From positions 1 to 5,935 of the forward strand of contig JAGPHL010000007.1 of the NCBI GenBank assembly GCA_018055515.1: a stretch of 5,935 nucleotides of DNA. The letters run 5' to 3'. This stretch comes from Anaerolineae bacterium. Lineage in GTDB: Bacteria > Chloroflexota > Anaerolineae > B4-G1 > SLSP01. A program made the translations under genes and the position numbers. Of this stretch, positions 3,248 to 5,935 are shown one piece after another; within the stretch, counting starts at the first letter, position 1, and each line of letters opens with the position of its first letter. Under the pieces are notes generated by a model, which ran no database searches, had not been told where the DNA came from, and saw only the letters and a program-made list of their open reading frames with translations.

Positions 3248-5935
3248 TTAGTGGTTCCGGAAAACGAGCGGCAGGTACAGCGTGTTGAGGTGCGCCAGCT
3301 GCACCTCATCCAGGTAGAAGGCTCCCTGGCTGCCCGCGGGGAGCTCCAGGCTATAGCCCCACACTTCGCTCAAGGTCAGGCCGTCGTTGGGAGCGTCCAA
3401 CGGTTGCTCCGCGCTCCGCGTGAAAGCGCTGAACGGCAAAATCACGCGCTTCCAGCCGGAGAAGTCGTCCACGAAGGTGGCCTCGAAGCGCTCGGCGGTG
3501 TCGGGGGCCTGAGAGACGCGCACGTAGTCAACCTGCATCGTCTGCGGGAACTGCGTCGTAGCATCGGGATACCCCGGCCAGTTGCCGCCCACGGCCACGT
3601 TAAGCAGGAAGAAGAACGGGTGGTCGAAGACCCAGTCCGTGTTGGGCGGGAGGTCGGCGACGGTGGCCGTGAAGTAGTTGGTGTCGTCCACATACCAGCG
3701 GATCTCAGTCGGTTCCCACTCAATGGCGAAGACGTGGAAATCGTCGGAGAGCGGGGAGGGCAGTGCGTACGGGCCGCTGCCGATGTTACTGCCGCCGGAA
3801 TAGCCGGGGCCGTGGATCGTGCCGTAGATGATGTTCTGCTCGGACGGCTTGCCGATGTTCTCCATGATGTCAATCTCGCCGGAGGCGGGCCAGCCAACCG
3901 TGCCGATGTCGTTGCCCAGCATCCAGAAGGCCGGCCAGAGGCCCTGCCCCTTGGGGATTTTGATGCTCGCTTCCAATCGCCCGTACAGGAACTCCTGCTT
4001 GCCGGAGGTGAGCAGGCGAGCGGAGGTCGCGTAGCACATGCCGTTGGGGCCGGTGGGGCTGCTGGCGCAGGTCAAGGCCGGGTCAGTGTTGGTGGTAGCC
4101 GTGATGACCAGATGGCCTTTGCCGTCCAGAGCGGAATTGTCGCGGCTGTCGGTGTAGTATTCCCATTCGTTGTTGCCCCAACCGCCGCCGCCGATGTCGT
4201 AGTTCCAGTTGGCGGGATTGGGCGCGGAACCGGCCGCGCCGGTGAATTCGTCGCTCCAGACCAGCTTCCAGCCATCCGGGCCGGGTTCAGGCTGGCGGTT
4301 ATCGAGCAGTTGGACCGTGATCGGCGTGCCGGTGTTCATCCCGTAGACCCAGAAGGCGAGGCCGTTGTAGGCGCTCCAGTCCTGGCTGATGGGGAAGGTG
4401 CGCGTGAAGCCGCCCGCGTTGGCGACGGCGTGGGCGCCGGCCGTCAAGCCTGCCGGTAGGGAATAGGTCACACTCAAAACGGTGTTGAGCAGCTCCTGGC
4501 CGGGCAAAGCCAGCGCCGTGCCCGATAAGACGGAGGTGAGCGAGACAGTCACGTTCCCACCGGGTTTGAGCGTCGCAGGCAGGCCATACTCGAAGTCGTC
4601 AATCATGCTGGGATCAGAGATGCTGGTGTCCATAATGACCAGCGGCGACGCGGCGCGATAGCCTACCGCGGCTCCGACCGCCTGGGTGAGCCTCATATCG
4701 AGACTGCGGCGCGGCGCGACTTTGCTGTTGGCGAAGGTCGTCACGGTGAAGGTCTGGGCCGTCGTCCCCGGCGCAAAAACGAGCGTGCGCACGACCGGGC
4801 CGAGATAGTCAATCCCCAGCAGGGCGCTGTCGTCGGTCAGCACACAGGTCACGGTGACCGGCAGCGTCGCGGTTGTGTTGAGCGTGACCTTGACGACGGC
4901 GGGCTGTCCCTCATTGGCCGCGTAAGCGTAGGCGGCGAAGCCCGCGCGCACGGTGGCCGGATGCTGGGCGAGGTCGCCGTACAGCTCCACCTGATCCAGA
5001 TAGTAGACGGTCGTGGCCGAAACTGCCGGCAGGTTGAACGCGAAGCCGGACACGTCGGTCAGATTGAGGCCATCGGCGGGCGCACCGGACGGTTGATAGT
5101 CGGTGCGGCGTTGGAAGAGCGCGAACGGCAGTGAGATGTGCTTCCAGCCGGAGAAGTTGTCCGTGAAGCGTTGGTAGAACCGCTCGGCGGAGTCGCCGGT
5201 GTTGCCCAGCTGCCGGTTATCGAAGATTTCGACCTGGATTTGCGACCCACTGTTGGCCCCGTAGAACCAGAAGCGCAGGCCGTCGTAGCGGCTCCAATCC
5301 TGGCTGCCCCAGGCGTTCTCATCCTTGAAGGCATCGGTGAAACCGCCCCAGCTCTCCACGTTGCTCGTGACTTTGAGCGCGGTGTTGGGGGCAGAACCGC
5401 CGGGCAGAATCACAGTACCCGTCGTGCCGGTCGTGAGGGTAATCCCCACGTTGCCGTAGGTCGAACCCCAGATGGAGAAGCCAATTTGGTTGCCAAAGGG
5501 GTCCCGGCCGGTAGGCAGGCCGCTCTCGAAATCCTCGATGAGGGCGATGCTCGGCGGGGGGGTGGTGTTGAGAAGCGTCAAGACGGCGGGGTTATGCAGA
5601 GCGCCCAGTTTGGCGCCGGCAGCGTTCGAGAGCGATAGAGTAACGGTTTTGTTTGGCGCGTACAACGTCGGGGTGATGGTAGAGACGCTGAAGACTTGCT
5701 CGGTGACGCCGGGAGCAAAGGTCAACGTCCCGGACGCGGCGATATAGTCCACACCGGCAACAGCTGTGCCATCGCTCGTCTCATAGTCCACCGTCACAGT
5801 CGTCGCGGGAGTGGCATTGAGCGTCACTGCAATATTCGCCGTTTGGCCTTGATCCACTGTGTACGCAGCGCTGGCAAAATCAACACTGATAGGAATCTGT
5901 AGCGAAGCAGGCCCAAACAGTTTGATGTAGTCCAT
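3248..5935 (-). CDS. Secreted modular GH16 beta-glucanase (laminarinase type) with CBM11-like and Calx-beta domains, 5' end beyond window
   Basis: The visible 895 residues end at TAA (3250-3248). The ATG at the right edge is very probably internal: residues 1-8 (MDYIKLFG) match the end of a CBM11-like unit (LDQVELYG, 313-320), and no signal peptide follows. Order: CBM11 tail 1-8; Calx-beta 15-124; CBM11-like 130-321; Calx-beta 327-436; first part of a second CBM11-like domain 443-548; GH16 domain 549-811; rest of that CBM11-like domain 812-880; C-terminal YLPLVFRNH. GH16 hallmarks are WSDEF (560-564), GGGGWGNNEWEYYT (582-595), WPAFWMLG (667-674), GEIDIMEN (686-693; nucleophile E687, D689, acid/base E692) and NVAVGGNWPG (779-788). 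The ExDxxE form is typical of laminarinases and other endo-beta-1,3-(1,4)-glucanases, so hydrolysis of beta-1,3 or mixed-linkage glucan outside the cell is likely. C623 and C634 could form a disulfide. No LPXTG, SLH or membrane anchor is visible. It is followed on the same strand by a phosphorylase gene, suggesting an operon. Confidence 0.93.
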   Translation of the reverse strand: MDYIKLFGPASLQIPISVDFASAAYTVDQGQTANIAVTLNATPATTVTVDYETSDGTAVAGVDYIAASGTLTFAPGVTEQVFSVSTITPTLYAPNKTVTLSLSNAAGAKLGALHNPAVLTLLNTTPPPSIALIEDFESGLPTGRDPFGNQIGFSIWGSTYGNVGITLTTGTTGTVILPGGSAPNTALKVTSNVESWGGFTDAFKDENAWGSQDWSRYDGLRFWFYGANSGSQIQVEIFDNRQLGNTGDSAERFYQRFTDNFSGWKHISLPFALFQRRTDYQPSGAPADGLNLTDVSGFAFNLPAVSATTVYYLDQVELYGDLAQHPATVRAGFAAYAYAANEGQPAVVKVTLNTTATLPVTVTCVLTDDSALLGIDYLGPVVRTLVFAPGTTAQTFTVTTFANSKVAPRRSLDMRLTQAVGAAVGYRAASPLVIMDTSISDPSMIDDFEYGLPATLKPGGNVTVSLTSVLSGTALALPGQELLNTVLSVTYSLPAGLTAGAHAVANAGGFTRTFPISQDWSAYNGLAFWVYGMNTGTPITVQLLDNRQPEPGPDGWKLVWSDEFTGAAGSAPNPANWNYDIGGGGWGNNEWEYYTDSRDNSALDGKGHLVITATTNTDPALTCASSPTGPNGMCYATSARLLTSGKQEFLYGRLEASIKIPKGQGLWPAFWMLGNDIGTVGWPASGEIDIMENIGKPSEQNIIYGTIHGPGYSGGSNIGSGPYALPSPLSDDFHVFAIEWEPTEIRWYVDDTNYFTATVADLPPNTDWVFDHPFFFLLNVAVGGNWPGYPDATTQFPQTMQVDYVRVSQAPDTAERFEATFVDDFSGWKRVILPFSAFTRSAEQPLDAPNDGLTLSEVWGYSLELPAGSQGAFYLDEVQLAHLNTLYLPLVFRNH
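3251..3289 (-). other. C-terminal YLPLV tail (residues 883-895)
   Basis: After the last beta strand of the split CBM11-like domain the protein ends with HLNTLYLPLVFRNH and then TAA. From memory, a terminal (I/V)YLPLV-x-(R/K)N is very common on exported proteins of Chloroflexota and may be a cell-surface sorting or processing tag. I know of no proven function. It is the best taxonomic clue in the window. Confidence 0.6.
3296..3502 (-). other. CBM11-like domain, split copy, C-terminal part (residues 812-880)
   Basis: DTAERFEATFVDDFSGWKR (812-830) matches DSAERFYQRFTDNFSGWKH (248-266) of the intact copy. It continues through ILPFSAF (832-838), DGLTLSEV (851-858) and FYLDEVQL (873-880), matching SLPFALF, DGLNLTDV and YYLDQVEL. 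The similarity reaches DNA level. The RRTDYQP segment of the intact copy is replaced by TRSAEQP here, so the usual glucan-contact arginine and tyrosine appear lost. Confidence 0.85.
3503..4291 (-). other. GH16 catalytic domain inserted in CBM11-like domain (residues 549-811)
   Basis: The insert runs from PEPGPDGWKLVWSDEF to QVDYVRVSQAP and is a full-length GH16 jelly roll of about 260 residues. The catalytic strand is GEIDIMEN (686-693), with E687 as nucleophile and E692 as general acid/base by family analogy. The acceptor-side motif GNNEWEYYT and the C-terminal strand MQVDYVRV are both present. Nothing essential appears missing. The flanks on both sides are CBM11-like sequence, so its N- and C-termini must lie close together in the folded protein, as is normal for a GH16 jelly roll. 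Confidence 0.93.
4292..4609 (-). other. CBM11-like domain, split copy, N-terminal part (residues 443-548)
   Basis: It begins with SMIDDFEYGLP (443-453), parallel to ALIEDFESGLP of the intact copy. It ends with SQDWSAYNGLAFWVYG (517-532) and VQLLDNRQ (541-548), parallel to SQDWSRYDGLRFWFYG (211-226) and VEIFDNRQ (235-242). The domain stops after DNRQ, where the GH16 domain starts, and resumes at residue 812. It is therefore half of a beta-sandwich completed by the segment at 3296-3502. Confidence 0.8.
4628..4957 (-). other. Calx-beta-like domain, copy 2, diverged (residues 327-436)
   Basis: Residues 327-436 repeat the layout of the first Calx-beta domain (AAYAYAANEGQ, then GIDYLGP, LVFAPGTTAQTFTV, LDMRLTQAVGA). 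The usual DGTA is replaced by DDSA (368-371) while G-I-D-Y (374-377) is kept. It lies between the two CBM11-like units, at the same place in the repeat as copy 1. It contains C364, one of only three cysteines in the visible protein. Spacer or calcium-binding role inferred. Confidence 0.75.
4973..5548 (-). other. CBM11-like carbohydrate-binding domain, intact copy (residues 130-321)
   Basis: The domain opens with ALIEDFESGLP (131-141) and closes with YYLDQVELYG (311-320). Its second half carries FSGWKHISLPFALFQRRTDYQP (261-282), closely resembling the characteristic region of clostridial CBM11 (SSWKTIEIPF..FRRRLDYQP, from memory), which binds beta-1,4 and mixed beta-1,3-1,4-glucans. The R-x-D-Y segment (R277, D279, Y280) that lines the glucan cleft in CBM11 is kept, so this copy is probably functional. 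The short loop LGNTG (243-247) between DNRQ and DSAERF is exactly where the other copy carries the GH16 domain. Confidence 0.78.
5564..5893 (-). other. Calx-beta domain, copy 1 (residues 15-124)
   Basis: Residues 15-124 show the usual Calx-beta pattern: VDFASAAYTVDQGQ, then YETSDGTAVAGVDYIAASGT, LTFAPGVTEQVFSV, and a closing VTLSLSNAAGA strand. In this family the acidic residues of the DGTA..G.DY segment (here D55 and D63) belong to calcium-binding loops. In bacterial surface enzymes these domains usually act as calcium-stabilised spacers between binding and catalytic modules; that role is inferred here. Confidence 0.88.

Noticed and set aside
4264..4273. GCTTCCAGCC at the GH16 entry point, also present in both CBM11-like C-terminal parts, as a scar of recombination
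   Set aside because: The shared bases encode GWK, which is a normal start of GH16 domains (GWKLVWSDEF), and the CBM11 sequence resumes 16 residues before its own GWK, so the match does not mark the junction.
3146..4459. 437-codon open frame on the plus strand, overlapping the intergenic gap and the GH16 domain
   Set aside because: It is antisense to well-supported GH16 and CBM11-like sequence, low in complexity (V, G, A, R, D) and without family resemblance.
5138..5638. 166-codon open frame on the plus strand
   Set aside because: It is antisense to the intact CBM11-like domain and the Calx-beta region, and shows no domain or ribosome-binding evidence.

Overview
The window holds two large genes on the minus strand, both cut by a window edge, separated by a 112-base gap (3136-3247). 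Nothing on the plus strand looks real. Base composition is G+C-rich (roughly 60% by eye), and that explains the long antisense open frames. The extreme C-terminus of the right-hand protein reads LYLPLVFRNH. From memory, this kind of tail recurs at the ends of secreted proteins of Chloroflexota, so I infer a Chloroflexota (Anaerolineae/Chloroflexia-like) origin with moderate confidence.

Right part, 3248-5935 (minus, 5' end outside the window): a secreted multidomain beta-glucanase. In protein order it has the last eight residues of a CBM11-like unit, a Calx-beta domain, a complete CBM11-like domain, a second Calx-beta domain, and a second CBM11-like domain. A whole GH16 laminarinase-type catalytic domain (EIDIMEN active site) is spliced into a loop of that second CBM11-like domain. 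The protein ends with the YLPLV tail. This nested architecture is the most striking thing in the window.

Middle, 3136-3247: a strong imperfect palindrome (16 bp with one bulge, plus an inner GC stem). It sits directly next to the ribosome-binding region of the downstream gene and is followed by an unusual 12-base-period repeat that offers two Shine-Dalgarno-like cores.

Left part, 1-3135 (minus, 3' end outside the window): one uninterrupted frame of 1,045 codons. It encodes a signal-less, probably cytoplasmic protein of the GH94-like inverting glycoside phosphorylase superfamily (old name glycosyltransferase family 36; clan GH-Q with GH94, GH149 and GH161). Its length and its GH16 neighbour suggest a beta-glucan (possibly beta-1,3-glucan) phosphorylase, but the exact family cannot be settled by reading.

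Working model (inference): the extracellular GH16 enzyme binds and cuts a beta-1,3- or mixed-linkage glucan, oligosaccharides are imported by a transporter not seen here, and the phosphorylase converts them inside the cell to glucose 1-phosphate plus a shortened chain. Same strand and short spacing fit a two-gene operon transcribed from beyond the right edge.
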